Shown here: positions 7,520-16,970 of the stretch, in pieces
Numbering within the stretch: the first letter of the stretch is position 1
Layout of the letters: every line of letters starts with the position of its first letter
Assembly: GCA_946480565.1 (NCBI GenBank)
Contig: CAMLKR010000009.1
Location: 1-36,553, forward strand
Source: an uncultured Arenimonas sp.
Lineage (GTDB): Bacteria > Pseudomonadota > Gammaproteobacteria > Xanthomonadales > Xanthomonadaceae
DNA: 36,553 nucleotides
Reading direction: 5' to 3'
Notes under the pieces: generated by a model
The model's database searches: none
What the model saw: only the letters and a program-made list of their open reading frames with translations
Told to the model about the DNA's origin: nothing
Made by a program: the position numbers and the translations under genes

Positions 7520-10500
7520 ATGGCGAACAAGACGTTGGCGTGGCTCCGGGCCGGCCTGGTGGCGATGGCGTGTGCGGGATCGGCGGCGGCCCAGGTGGTG
7601 CCCGACGCGGTTTCCGACGAAGTGGGCGCCACGCCCGGCGAGTTCCGCGTGGACGAATCCGGTTCGGCTACCTACCGGATCCCGATCTATGCGGCGCCGG
7701 GCACCGCGGGCGTGACGCCGCAGATCGCCCTGAGCTATTCGAGCCAGGGCGGAAACGGCCCGCTGGGCAAGGGCTGGGCGATCGCCGGTCTTTCCGCCAT
7801 CAGCCGGTGCCGCGCCAGCCGGGAAGCCGGCGACTTCATCGTCTCCGGCGTCGCCACCGACGGCAACCCGGGGCCCGTGGATTTCAGCGCGAACGACCGC
7901 TTCTGCCTGGATGGCCAGCGCCTGCTCCCGGCGCCATCCGGCGCACCGGCGTGTCCCGCCGTGACGGGCATGACCGCCGCGAACCTGCGCACCGAAGTCG
8001 AAAGCTGGTCCCGAGTCTGCGCCTACACGCCCACCGGTGGCCTCAACGGCCCGGCCTTCTTCACAGTGGACCGGAAGGATGGATCCACCAGCTGGTATGG
8101 CGACCGCAGCGCGAACGCCAGTGCAAACCGCCCCGACGGCTACTTCGAAACCAGTGCCGCGGGTCACACCGGCAAGGCGGTGAGCTGGGCGCAGACGCGC
8201 TTCCAGGACTCGACGGGCAACTACATCGACTACCACTACCTCGAGAACCCCGCCGGCAGCACGGGCATCGGCGAGCACCTGATCAGCGAAGTCCGCTACA
8301 CCGGCAAGACGGTGCTGCCGGGCCAGACAGGCAGCGCGCTGGCACCTTACGCGAAGCTGGTCTTCAACTACACGACGCTTCCGATCGACCAGTGGAGCAT
8401 CGGCTACCAGTCGGGCGCGCAGTACAGCCAGACCCAGCGGCTGGCGAGCGTGGATTCCTTCAACAACTCCGTCGCCGTCCGGCACTACAGCCTCGGTTAC
8501 GGCACCAGCGTGTCCGGCAGCGGCGCCGCCATCCTGGAAAGTGTGCAGGAGTGCCGCAATGCCTCGTTGGCGGTCTGCCTTGCGCCGACGGCCTTCGTCT
8601 GGAGCCAGGCCGTCAACTCCTTCTCCACCTGGGCCGAGATCCCCGCGGTCAGCCTGGGAAGCCCGGACAAGTTCGAGGGCTTCAAGCTCGGCGACGTGGA
8701 CGGCGACGGGCGCCAGGACATGGTGTGGATGAAGGACGGCAAGAGCGGCGAAGCCTGCTCGACCGAAATCGTCTTCGTCGCCTACGGCACCATCGACAGC
8801 AGTGGCCGCAGCACCTTCCAGATGCCCAACCAGATCCCCGCCTGCACGCCGGCGGAAATCGGCGGCCTGGGCGAGGGCGGTTGGTTCCTGCTCGACTACA
8901 ACGGCGACGGCAAGGACGACCTGATGCTGGCCAACGCCACCGGCGCCAGCTGGGTCATCCGTCCGTCCTACGGTCGCCCGACCAGCGCCGGCTATGTCTT
9001 CAATGGCGGCGGCAACCTGCTGGCCGGCCTCAGCCCCGGCATCCCGGGGACCGGGAGCAAGGCCCTGCTGCCGCAGCTCTCCGACCTCAACGGCGACGGA
9101 CTGCTCGACGTGATCGTGCCGCGCAACGGCGTGATGTACGCCCGCCTGATGCAGCGGCAGGGCGCCACCCACGGCTGGGGTGCCGAGCGGCAGGTGGTCT
9201 TCGGCGGCATGGATACCTTCTGCAGCGGCGGTGGTCCGGGTTCGCGCATCGGCTGCGACGTCTCGAACGCGCTCTACACCAAGTCGGGCAACTCCCAGCT
9301 CTTCGACTTCAATGCGGATTCGCGCGCCGACATCCTGGCCACCATCGTCCGCACGCGCGAACAGCAGACCGGCGAATGCCAGATCCAGCGGGTGGCGCCC
9401 TCTCCGTCGGGCGTGCGCGCGACCGGCAAGAGCGCCGGCGGCAGCCGCGCCCAGGTCATCGGCGGCCTGCGCTGCACGACCTTCGCCAGCGACACCTACG
9501 TCTATGCCTTCACCGTCAGCTCCCTGACGGATACGACGATCACCCTGTCGCCCTACCAGGCCTGGTGGACCGAATCCTACTCGGACGAGTCCGGCTTCCC
9601 GATCACGACCACGCGCCAGAAGGGCCATCAGTTCGCCGACATCAACGGCGACGGCCTCACCGACGCCGTTTACGAAGGCACCGGCGAGAACTGGTACTAC
9701 AACGTCAACACAGGTTATGGCTTCGCGGCCGCCGAGCTCATCGGGCCGATCGCCAACGATGACTACGTGAAGGTCCAGGACGTCACCGGCGATGGCCGCG
9801 CGGACCTGCTGTATCCGGCGCCCTACAACGGCAACAAGGTCTTCTTCCAGCGTCCGGGCCTGCCGGGAGGCGGTTTCGGCGGTGGCTGGGTGGTGTCCGG
9901 TGGCAATGCCATCGCCTGCGGTGGCAGCACCTGCGACCTCTGGAAGCGGGCCTACATCTTCGGCGACTTCGACAGCGACGGCGCCGCGGACTTCTTCGGG
10001 CTCCGCATCGACGACACGCTGTTGATGTCGGTGTCCCAGCCCGCGCAGACCAGCCGCTTCCGCGCCAGGGACGTCATCACCCGCATCCAGAACGGTTATG
10101 GCGCGATCACCGACATCAGCTACCGCCCCTTGAGCCTGGCGGCCCTGTATCGGGCCGAGACCAATTCGCGCGACCTGCTGCAGTACGGCCGGGGCTCGGC
10201 CGTGCACGACGTGCTGGCGCCGAGCTACGTAGTGGCCTGGGTGAACTCCAGTTCACCCGTGCACGGAAACCCGAATGCGATGGCCTCGGTCTATTACCGC
10301 TATGCCGGCGCGAAAGCGCAGGCCGGCGGGCGGGGTTTCCTCGGCTTCCGCGAGATCACCACGTTCGACGCCAACTTCAGCGGTACGCCCGTGGGCCATG
10401 TCGCCACCACCACGACCTATCGCCAGGACTATCCTTTCGTCGGCATGCCGGCGAGCACCGTCAAGCGCCGGATCGAATCCGGGTTCGCGCCGCCGGCCTG

Positions 10501-13500
10501 CTTCACTCTGGTGAACGAGGCCTGCTTTGGTTCGTCGCGCACGCCGTTCCCGGCCCTTGGGGGCAGGGTGTTCTCGGACAGCCAGCAGGTCTGGGCCAGC
10601 CAACCCGCCTTCGCAGCCGGCAGCCAGTTGCCCCTGCACCCGGTCACCGGCAGCACGGCCGAAGCGTCCTTCGATCCTTACACCGGCGCGGCCCTGAGCC
10701 GTGTCGCCACCGCCTTCACCTACGATGCCTACGGCAATGCGTTGACCACGTCCGTGAGCACCAGCACGGGCGCCGGCACGCTTCAGTCCACCGTGGCGAC
10801 CAGCAACACCTACGTCAATGACGGGCCGCGTTGGCGTCTCGGCCGCCTGGCGACCAGCACGGTCACGCACAGCCGGCCGGGACTCGCCAGCGTGGTGCGC
10901 AGCACGAGTTTCGGTTACGACATGGCCGGCGCCTACACCGGGCAACTGCTGGTGGAGCGCGTGCAGCCCGCCGGTGGTGCCCAGTTCGACCTGCGCAAGA
11001 TGTACACGCTGGACGTTTTCGGCAACCGGACCCAGGTCGCCACGTGCTCGGCGGGGATCACGGACGCCAACTGCCGCGCGGCGGCGATCACCATGCTGCC
11101 CGTGGCCCAGGCCGACGGCACGCCCAGCCTCTCCGTGCACCGCTACAGCCGGACCGCCTACGACGCCATCGGCCGCTTCCCGGTCACGGTGACCGAGCCG
11201 TTCCGCAACACCAGCAATGCGGCCGTGGCGACCGTGGTGCAGCAGGTGATCGCGCGCGATGCGTTCGGCGAACCCACCCACACGCGCAATGCGTTGGGCG
11301 TCGACACCATGGCGGTGAGCGGACACCTGGGAAGGCCGTATTACACGTGGTCCGAATCCGTGGCCGGCGCCACGCCCGGCGCCGCCGCGCAGGGTGTGGA
11401 AAGCTGGACGACCTACCGCTGGTGCGGAGCCGGGACCAACCAGGTTTCCTGCCCGTCGGGGGCGGCCTTCCGGCAGCAGGTCCAGACCGAGGGTGCTCCG
11501 GTCAAGTGGACCTACCATGACAAGCTCGGCCGCCCGATGCTGGCGGTGTCGCAGTCCTTCCATGCGGGCATCACCGGCAAGGAATTCAGCGCGGTCTGCA
11601 CCTTCTCCGATGTCCATGGGCGTTCGGAGCGGGTCTCCAATCCCTTCTTCCTCGACCTCGCAGCCGTCGCGGGTGCGCCGAATGTTCCGGCCGACACCTG
11701 CGGTTCGCGCATGTGGAACCGCACCGTCTACGACATCCTGGGACGGCCGGTGCGTGCCGTGTTCGCCGACACCAGCGAAGTCAGCACCAGCTACAGTGCC
11801 CTCACCACCACGACCACCGACCCGCTGGGCCGGACGGCCAGTGAAGTCCGCAACGCGATGGGCGAAAAGGTCCAGGTCACCGACGCCGTCGGCCTGGTGA
11901 CGACCTACAGCTACGACGCCGCCGGCAACATGACCCTGGTTCGCCGCGCCGGCGAACGCGGGGCGGTGGATTCGACCTTCACCTATGACGTCCTGGGCCG
12001 CAAGCTGACCCAGGTGGACCCGGACACCGGCACCTGGCGCTACGACTACAACCCCGCCGGCGAGCTGCGCATCCAGACCGACGGCAAGGGCCAGAAGACG
12101 TACAGCTTCCACGACGCCCGCGGCCGCATCTACAGCAAGAAGGTCTACACCGCCGCCAGCGTGCTGGAGTCGCAGTACACCTACAACTTCGACACCGCGC
12201 CCAACGGCCTGGGGGCGCTGCACAGCGAGGGCGCCACCGGCATCGAGGTGGTGTCCAAGGGCTACGGCTACGATGCCCTGGGCCGTGCCGCCGCCGTTTC
12301 GACGGTGATCGACGGCGCCACCTACAACATCGCCAACAGCATCTACGACCCGCTGGGCCGCTTGCTGGAAACGCAGGACGCCACCGGCCGCTGGCTGCGC
12401 ACCGAGTACACGCCGCACGGCTTCGCCATCCGGCTCTGCGAGGGCACTGGTACCGGTGGCACCCTGTGCACGATCAACGGCGCGAACACCTACCAGCAGA
12501 CCAATGCGGTGGACGCCCGCGGCAACGTCGTGGAGGAGAAGCGCGGCGCCTTGTTCGTGAAGCGCACCTTCGACATCTACAACGGCCGACTGCTCAGGAA
12601 CTGCAGCGGCAAGACCGCTTCCAGCGCCGACTGCACGGCGCAGGACGAGACCTACACCTGGGACAACAAGGGCAACCTGCTCACCCGGCAGCGCGGCGCG
12701 CTCTACACCGAACATTTCGCCTACGACGCCGCCGACCGGTTGACCAAGGCCTGGTTCTCGAAGATCGGCTCCCTGACCTACGCGACCTCGGCGCCGACGT
12801 CGACCACCGCGGCCAATGTCTCCGAGTGGCTGAGCTACGACAAGCTGGGCAACCTGTGCGAGCGCAACTTCGGTGGCCTGGTCGCGGCCTACCATTACGC
12901 CGGCCGTGCGGGCTGCGGCACCGGCGGCCTTGCGGGCACCGGAACCACGGCGACCACTGGGGCACACAACCTGGTCGGTTGGTGGCAGTACGGAATCACC
13001 CGTGACGCCAACGGCAACCAGAACGGCGCCAGCTACAACAGCGTCAAGGAAAAAGGTTGGGAATATACGGCCCAGAACCAGGCGCGCAGCGTCTGGTTCG
13101 GCGCCAGCGAATCCAGCGCCCAGCGCCGCACCCGCTGGTGGTACGGTTCCGACGGCAGCCGCTACAAGCGGGTGGACGACGGCAGCAACAACGGCACGCT
13201 GCGGACGGTGCTCAACCTGGGCGGCGTCGAACGCATCAACCAGGGCGGCGCCATCAGCTGGCGGCGGTCGCTGGGCGGCGGGCTGGTCCATACGCTGGCC
13301 GGCGCCAGTCCGGTGACCACGCACATCCGCGCCCAGCTGTTCGACCACATCGGCAGCATCGTCGCCATCGCCGACAGCGTCGGCAATGTGATCGAGACCG
13401 CCGACCACGCGGCTTTCGGCAACCGCCGCGAATGGGTGAACGGGACTCTGCTTGGCAAGCTGATGCTGCTCACCACCGACCGTGGATTCACCGGCCACGA

Positions 13501-14626
13501 GCAGGTCGAGAACCTGCAGACGATCCACATGAACGGCCGTATCTACGACCCGGTCCAGGCCCGCTTCCTGCAGGCCGACCCCCTGGTCCAGGACGCCTTC
13601 AACCCGCAGAACTGGAACCCGTTCACCTACGTCTACAACAACCCGCTGAAGAACACCGATCCGACCGGAATGTTCAGCATCTCCAAGTTCCTCGGGACGC
13701 TGGCTACGGTTTTCCAGATCGCCAGCTACTTCATACCTGCGTTGGCTCCGATCGCGGCAGTGCTCAGTACCTTGGCGAAGTTTGCTGCCGTTGTTACGGC
13801 GATCCATACGGGCAACTTGCTTGGCGTCGCAGCGGCATTTATCCCTGGAGTCAATTCAGGCAACGCGGTTTTTGATGCGCTAGGCAACAGCGTAATCGCA
13901 GGAGGCCTGTCTGAGGCTATGGGTGGAAAGTTCAAGGACGGCGCGATAGGGTCGTTGAAATCCGCCGCACTTGCCTTCACCTTTCAGGTGATTTCGAGTC
14001 ATGTCGTTTCAAGTGCGACGGGGGAGAAGTTCCGGAATGGAGCTACCACCGAGGCATCAGAAAATGCGGCCAAGTCCGGAGCGGTCGAGCAGCGAGCGCT
14101 CGGCAAGGATGCCTACAAGGACAACTGGGAGCTTGGGTACACTGCGAGCGAGCGAGCCAACAGGGCGCTGCTGGCGGCAGGGGTCTACAGTAGGGGCTTC
14201 GACTCTGAGCAGGAGCTTGCCAATTCATGGGGAGACGTGGTGGAGCCGATCTCTGAAGAGCTTGGGACTGAGATCGGCGCACACTTCCGGTATGACCCGC
14301 GGTCGGGAAAATACTTTGCGGCTCCCGCTTGGAGCTCAGGAGCGTTTGGGCGGGTGAACTTTGAGGGCTACGGTGGATCCCGCATTGGCAGGCTCTCTGC
14401 TGTAATCCACACGCATCCAAGTGGCGTGGGCTCCCCTACGTTTTCTATAGGTGATTACGAACATTCTTATGGTCTCGGTGCGAACGCCTACGTAATTAGT
14501 CGCGACTATCGGTACCAGTGGAACTATGATGACTACATCAATGCGGTCCCGACGTTTGAAAATCAGGCGCCGGGGTATCCAAACGGCATCCCTTATGACT
14601 ACGTCCGAAAGGAATTAACGCGATGA
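7520..14626 (+). CDS. Exported SpvB/FG-GAP/RHS-repeat toxin-like protein with JAMM-type C-terminal tip
   Basis: The 2368-residue product resembles TcB-TcC-type insecticidal complex proteins joined in one chain. Residues 1-24 form a Sec signal peptide (SAAA before Gln25). About 30-100 is an SpvB-like domain (ATYRIPIYAAPGTAGVTPQI). Seven FG-GAP/VCBS loops (D392-V-D-G-D-G first, FDSDGAAD last) span about 385-830 and suggest a seven-bladed propeller. A TcdB-middle-like segment follows at about 845-985 (DVITRIQNGYGAITDISY). About fifteen YD/RHS repeats (YDxxGR/N) run from about 1065 to 1900. The RHS core has R2015, D2020 (RFLQADPL) and N2045-TDPTG, the usual self-cleavage site. Residues 2051-2368 are the variable tip: a hydrophobic stretch (2053-2110), then E2251 and H2297-T-H2299 with S2309-xx-D2312, matching the JAMM/JAB zinc-peptidase pattern, possibly DUF4329-like. 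In the tip G+C falls to 50-60% in counted lines. The ATG at 7520 has a good Shine-Dalgarno. The target is unknown. Confidence 0.88.
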   Translation: MANKTLAWLRAGLVAMACAGSAAAQVVPDAVSDEVGATPGEFRVDESGSATYRIPIYAAPGTAGVTPQIALSYSSQGGNGPLGKGWAIAGLSAISRCRASREAGDFIVSGVATDGNPGPVDFSANDRFCLDGQRLLPAPSGAPACPAVTGMTAANLRTEVESWSRVCAYTPTGGLNGPAFFTVDRKDGSTSWYGDRSANASANRPDGYFETSAAGHTGKAVSWAQTRFQDSTGNYIDYHYLENPAGSTGIGEHLISEVRYTGKTVLPGQTGSALAPYAKLVFNYTTLPIDQWSIGYQSGAQYSQTQRLASVDSFNNSVAVRHYSLGYGTSVSGSGAAILESVQECRNASLAVCLAPTAFVWSQAVNSFSTWAEIPAVSLGSPDKFEGFKLGDVDGDGRQDMVWMKDGKSGEACSTEIVFVAYGTIDSSGRSTFQMPNQIPACTPAEIGGLGEGGWFLLDYNGDGKDDLMLANATGASWVIRPSYGRPTSAGYVFNGGGNLLAGLSPGIPGTGSKALLPQLSDLNGDGLLDVIVPRNGVMYARLMQRQGATHGWGAERQVVFGGMDTFCSGGGPGSRIGCDVSNALYTKSGNSQLFDFNADSRADILATIVRTREQQTGECQIQRVAPSPSGVRATGKSAGGSRAQVIGGLRCTTFASDTYVYAFTVSSLTDTTITLSPYQAWWTESYSDESGFPITTTRQKGHQFADINGDGLTDAVYEGTGENWYYNVNTGYGFAAAELIGPIANDDYVKVQDVTGDGRADLLYPAPYNGNKVFFQRPGLPGGGFGGGWVVSGGNAIACGGSTCDLWKRAYIFGDFDSDGAADFFGLRIDDTLLMSVSQPAQTSRFRARDVITRIQNGYGAITDISYRPLSLAALYRAETNSRDLLQYGRGSAVHDVLAPSYVVAWVNSSSPVHGNPNAMASVYYRYAGAKAQAGGRGFLGFREITTFDANFSGTPVGHVATTTTYRQDYPFVGMPASTVKRRIESGFAPPACFTLVNEACFGSSRTPFPALGGRVFSDSQQVWASQPAFAAGSQLPLHPVTGSTAEASFDPYTGAALSRVATAFTYDAYGNALTTSVSTSTGAGTLQSTVATSNTYVNDGPRWRLGRLATSTVTHSRPGLASVVRSTSFGYDMAGAYTGQLLVERVQPAGGAQFDLRKMYTLDVFGNRTQVATCSAGITDANCRAAAITMLPVAQADGTPSLSVHRYSRTAYDAIGRFPVTVTEPFRNTSNAAVATVVQQVIARDAFGEPTHTRNALGVDTMAVSGHLGRPYYTWSESVAGATPGAAAQGVESWTTYRWCGAGTNQVSCPSGAAFRQQVQTEGAPVKWTYHDKLGRPMLAVSQSFHAGITGKEFSAVCTFSDVHGRSERVSNPFFLDLAAVAGAPNVPADTCGSRMWNRTVYDILGRPVRAVFADTSEVSTSYSALTTTTTDPLGRTASEVRNAMGEKVQVTDAVGLVTTYSYDAAGNMTLVRRAGERGAVDSTFTYDVLGRKLTQVDPDTGTWRYDYNPAGELRIQTDGKGQKTYSFHDARGRIYSKKVYTAASVLESQYTYNFDTAPNGLGALHSEGATGIEVVSKGYGYDALGRAAAVSTVIDGATYNIANSIYDPLGRLLETQDATGRWLRTEYTPHGFAIRLCEGTGTGGTLCTINGANTYQQTNAVDARGNVVEEKRGALFVKRTFDIYNGRLLRNCSGKTASSADCTAQDETYTWDNKGNLLTRQRGALYTEHFAYDAADRLTKAWFSKIGSLTYATSAPTSTTAANVSEWLSYDKLGNLCERNFGGLVAAYHYAGRAGCGTGGLAGTGTTATTGAHNLVGWWQYGITRDANGNQNGASYNSVKEKGWEYTAQNQARSVWFGASESSAQRRTRWWYGSDGSRYKRVDDGSNNGTLRTVLNLGGVERINQGGAISWRRSLGGGLVHTLAGASPVTTHIRAQLFDHIGSIVAIADSVGNVIETADHAAFGNRREWVNGTLLGKLMLLTTDRGFTGHEQVENLQTIHMNGRIYDPVQARFLQADPLVQDAFNPQNWNPFTYVYNNPLKNTDPTGMFSISKFLGTLATVFQIASYFIPALAPIAAVLSTLAKFAAVVTAIHTGNLLGVAAAFIPGVNSGNAVFDALGNSVIAGGLSEAMGGKFKDGAIGSLKSAALAFTFQVISSHVVSSATGEKFRNGATTEASENAAKSGAVEQRALGKDAYKDNWELGYTASERANRALLAAGVYSRGFDSEQELANSWGDVVEPISEELGTEIGAHFRYDPRSGKYFAAPAWSSGAFGRVNFEGYGGSRIGRLSAVIHTHPSGVGSPTFSIGDYEHSYGLGANAYVISRDYRYQWNYDDYINAVPTFENQAPGYPNGIPYDYVRKELTR

Positions 14627-15144
14627 GGTGGGGAATATTGGCCGCGACCCTCCTTGCTTTGGGTGCCGTTGCGTGCGATTCACAAGAGAGGCATGGAATG
14701 CAGACCTGCATAGAAACCAGCTTCACTACGGAGCCGGTTTGTCGGAAGCCGCTTTCGGCGGTTCTGGCTACGGGATCAAGTCAGCCGGGTCAGTACGTGG
14801 CGCTATCCGGCCACTACGTTCCACTTGGAGAATTAGACATCCCGGTTTCGAACTCTGAAGTAAGTGGGTTTCTGTTCTTGACCAAGGAGCACGCGGATGC
14901 TCTTGATCTTTCAAGTGCGGTTACCGTTGGATTGCTAGATCCGACCGTCAGCGCGTCACGAACTGAGCCGTTCCAACGGGTTCTGGCGACCACAGAGGGC
15001 TGGCTTGAAATCACCGCGAAACTCCGAGGTCCTGAAGATCGCCCCGCCCACCCATTTTCTACCGCACTTGAGCTTTATGGCGTGGTTGGAGTAACCCAGA
15101 AGTCTGCGCTCCGGTTTCGAAAGGATGACGGTAAGTTGGAGTAG
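14623..15144 (+). CDS. Small lipoprotein overlapping the RHS toxin gene; candidate immunity protein
   Basis: This is a 173-residue protein I do not recognise by family. Its ATG overlaps the stop of the RHS gene (ATGA), giving translational coupling. It begins with a short signal peptide, MRWGILAATLLALGAVAC, and a lipobox-like GAVAC places a lipid-modified Cys at 18, followed by Asp19, a residue that retains lipoproteins in the inner membrane of E. coli. The mature part is predicted mainly beta-rich, with two further cysteines (C29, C40) that could form a disulfide. G+C is low (27 of 60 bases at 14821-14880), as in the toxin tip and unlike the flanks, so the pair probably moved together. By analogy with RHS toxin/immunity pairs it may neutralise the peptidase tip in the periplasm. 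An accessory or secretion role is possible; immunity rests on position only. Confidence 0.75.
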   Translation: MRWGILAATLLALGAVACDSQERHGMQTCIETSFTTEPVCRKPLSAVLATGSSQPGQYVALSGHYVPLGELDIPVSNSEVSGFLFLTKEHADALDLSSAVTVGLLDPTVSASRTEPFQRVLATTEGWLEITAKLRGPEDRPAHPFSTALELYGVVGVTQKSALRFRKDDGKLE

Positions 15145-15185
15145 TTTGGGGAGTTCGCGCTTCCTTTAGCCAGTTTTTGGCGTGG

Positions 15186-15494
15186 TCATTTCCAATTGGA
15201 AAGCTCAGCGTCGGTTATCCGGCCGTCCCGGTTCGAGTCGACCAGCCTGAACTCACTCGCCAGCGCGTGGTCCGCCGGCACCTCCGCGCGCGTCACCACG
15301 CCATCGCCGTTGGCGTCGAGCTGGGCAACGGTGGCGGCGTAGTCGTCGGCGTTGGGGATCGGCGGTTGCACCGACTGAACCGTCACCGGACCGGTAGTGG
15401 CTTCGAACTGGACCTCGCTGGTCTGGGTGGTCTGCGCGAACACGGCGGAGGAGATCAGGGCCGCGCTCAGGACTGGAAGGGCGAGATTCTTCAT
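15186..15494 (-). CDS. Exported EF-hand calcium-binding protein
   Basis: This is a 102-residue protein with a Sec signal peptide MKNLALPVLSAALISSAVFA cleaved before Gln21. The mature part has a Thr/Val/Gln-rich linker and two EF-hand loops in tandem: DANGDGVVTRAEV and DSNRDGRITDAEL. Both have the canonical Asp, Asn/Asp, Gly and Glu ligand positions of calcium-binding EF-hands, so it should bind calcium in the periplasm or outside. The start at 15494 is preferred over a longer frame because AAGGAG lies 6 bases upstream and the signal peptide begins there. It converges with the candidate immunity gene (41 bases apart) without an obvious terminator, and diverges from the FAD oxidoreductase gene. 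Its partner is unknown. Confidence 0.85.
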   Translation of the reverse strand: MKNLALPVLSAALISSAVFAQTTQTSEVQFEATTGPVTVQSVQPPIPNADDYAATVAQLDANGDGVVTRAEVPADHALASEFRLVDSNRDGRITDAELSNWK

Positions 15495-15724
15495 GGGAGT
15501 CTCCTTGAATGGTCTGCAGCGGAACCATCGCAAGGGGCACCGTAACCGCCGGTGAATCAAGGACGCGATGATCCGAGGTGCGGCCGGTACGGGCAGATTC
15601 GGACAGGGCCATCATGCCCCCTCGTTGCCTGAAACGCGGTCGATGCGTTCAGGCGGGGTTTCGGCTCGCGAAATCGGAATGCCCCGAAGGCGGTAGAGTC
15701 GGGCAAGCCCTCCCGGAACCTGCT
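15495..15724. other. Divergent intergenic region with an imperfect inverted repeat
   Basis: No gene is seen in these 230 bases between the EF-hand gene (-) and the oxidoreductase (+). An imperfect dyad GCCTGAA-A-CGC / GCG-TTCAGGC (15627-15637 and 15645-15654, with one bulged A) could be an operator or an RNA hairpin in the oxidoreductase leader. No convincing -35/-10 pair was found. Confidence 0.35.
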
Positions 15725-16936
15725 ATGGACCTCAAGAGCGGTTATCCCTACTGGGCGATCAAGAACGGATTGATGCACGCGTTCCCCCGGCTGGAAGCCG
15801 ACGCGCAGGCCGACGTGGCGATCGTCGGAGGCGGCATCACCGCCGCGCTGGTGGCCGACGAACTGTGCCGGCATGGCCATTCGGTGATCGTACTGGAGCA
15901 ACGCGACGTCGCCTGGGGCAGCACCTCGGCCAGCACCGCGCTGCTCCAGTACGAAATCGACACCCATCTGGTGGACCTGGCGGACAAGATCGGCTTGCCG
16001 GATGCCGTATTGGCCTATCGTTCCTGCGTGGAGGCCGTCCACGCGCTCGGGCGTCTGGCCCGCCCGTTTCCCGATGCGGGTTTCCAGCGGCAGGACAGTC
16101 TCTATCTGGCTTCGCGCGCGGCGCATGTGCGCGCTATCCGTCGTGAATTCGAGGCACGCCTTCACGCCGGGATCGAGGTCGAGTGGCAGGACCGGGCAGC
16201 GCTTCAATCGCAGTTCGGCCTGCGGGCGCCGGCCGGCCTGCTGACGCGACCCGCGGCCACCGTCGACCCCTATCGTCTGGCGTATCGGCTGCTGATGCGC
16301 GTCCAGAAACGCGGCGGCCAGGTCTGCGACCGCACCCGCGTGCTCGACATCGCCACCTCGTCGCGGCGCGTCGAGCTGCGCACAGAAGCCGGGCCAGTAG
16401 TGCGCGCGCGCCGCGTGGTGATCGCTGCGGGCTACGCCTCGCAGGCCTGGTTGCCAAAGGCCGTCGCAAAGAACCGAAGCAGCTATGCCTTCATCTCCGA
16501 TCCGGTGGACCTGGACCACTTGGGTTTCCTGTCGCGCACCATGGTGTGGGAGTCCGCGCGGCCCTACCTGTATCTGCGCAGCACGACCGACGGCCGCCTG
16601 CTGGTCGGCGGCGAGGACGACGGGGTGGACATCCCGACGCGTCGTGACCGGAGGGTGAAGAAGAAGCAGGCGAAGCTGCAGAAGCGGCTGGCCGGCCTGT
16701 TCCCGGAGCTTGAACTCACGCCAGCCTTCGCATGGGCCGGCACGTTCGCGGAAACCGCCGATGGCCTTCCGTATTTCGGACCGCACCCGGCGCACGGGCC
16801 GCGCGTTCTGTTCGCGCTGGCCTATGGCGGCAACGGCATCACCTACAGTCTGCTGGGGGCGGGCCTGCTTCGCGCCCGCATCGAGTCGCGGACGCATCCG
16901 CTGGCCGGGCTGTTTTCGTTCGGTCGAAGTGGTTAG
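15725..16936 (+). CDS. FAD-dependent oxidoreductase (DAO superfamily)
   Basis: This 403-residue flavoprotein belongs to the D-amino-acid oxidase/glycine oxidase-like superfamily. The dinucleotide-binding motif is ADVAIVGGGITAALVADEL (about 28-46), followed by the acidic ribose-binding residue in VIVLEQRDVAWGSTSAS. The second FAD contact region is VVIAAGYASQAW, and the C-terminal FAD-binding segment is TADGLPYFGP ... ALAYGGNGITYSLLGAGL. The N-terminus MDLKSGYPYW is typical of one bacterial subfamily of unknown substrate, which fixes the start at ATG 15725 although the Shine-Dalgarno is poor. It has no signal peptide and is predicted cytoplasmic. It is not clearly part of an operon. It probably oxidises an amine or amino acid, but the substrate cannot be inferred. 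Confidence 0.86.
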   Translation: MDLKSGYPYWAIKNGLMHAFPRLEADAQADVAIVGGGITAALVADELCRHGHSVIVLEQRDVAWGSTSASTALLQYEIDTHLVDLADKIGLPDAVLAYRSCVEAVHALGRLARPFPDAGFQRQDSLYLASRAAHVRAIRREFEARLHAGIEVEWQDRAALQSQFGLRAPAGLLTRPAATVDPYRLAYRLLMRVQKRGGQVCDRTRVLDIATSSRRVELRTEAGPVVRARRVVIAAGYASQAWLPKAVAKNRSSYAFISDPVDLDHLGFLSRTMVWESARPYLYLRSTTDGRLLVGGEDDGVDIPTRRDRRVKKKQAKLQKRLAGLFPELELTPAFAWAGTFAETADGLPYFGPHPAHGPRVLFALAYGGNGITYSLLGAGLLRARIESRTHPLAGLFSFGRSG

Positions 16937-16970
16937 TGGACGACGGATCGGAAAGTTTTGTGGCCCCATG

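Noticed and set aside
7460..13807. Two very long minus-strand open frames antisense to the RHS gene
   Set aside because: They are shadows of GC-rich codons; they lack start signals and show no recognisable domain.
15169..15181. Possible terminator hairpin between the lipoprotein and EF-hand genes
   Set aside because: Only a 4-bp stem (GCCA/TGGC), with the T-run in the loop rather than after the stem.
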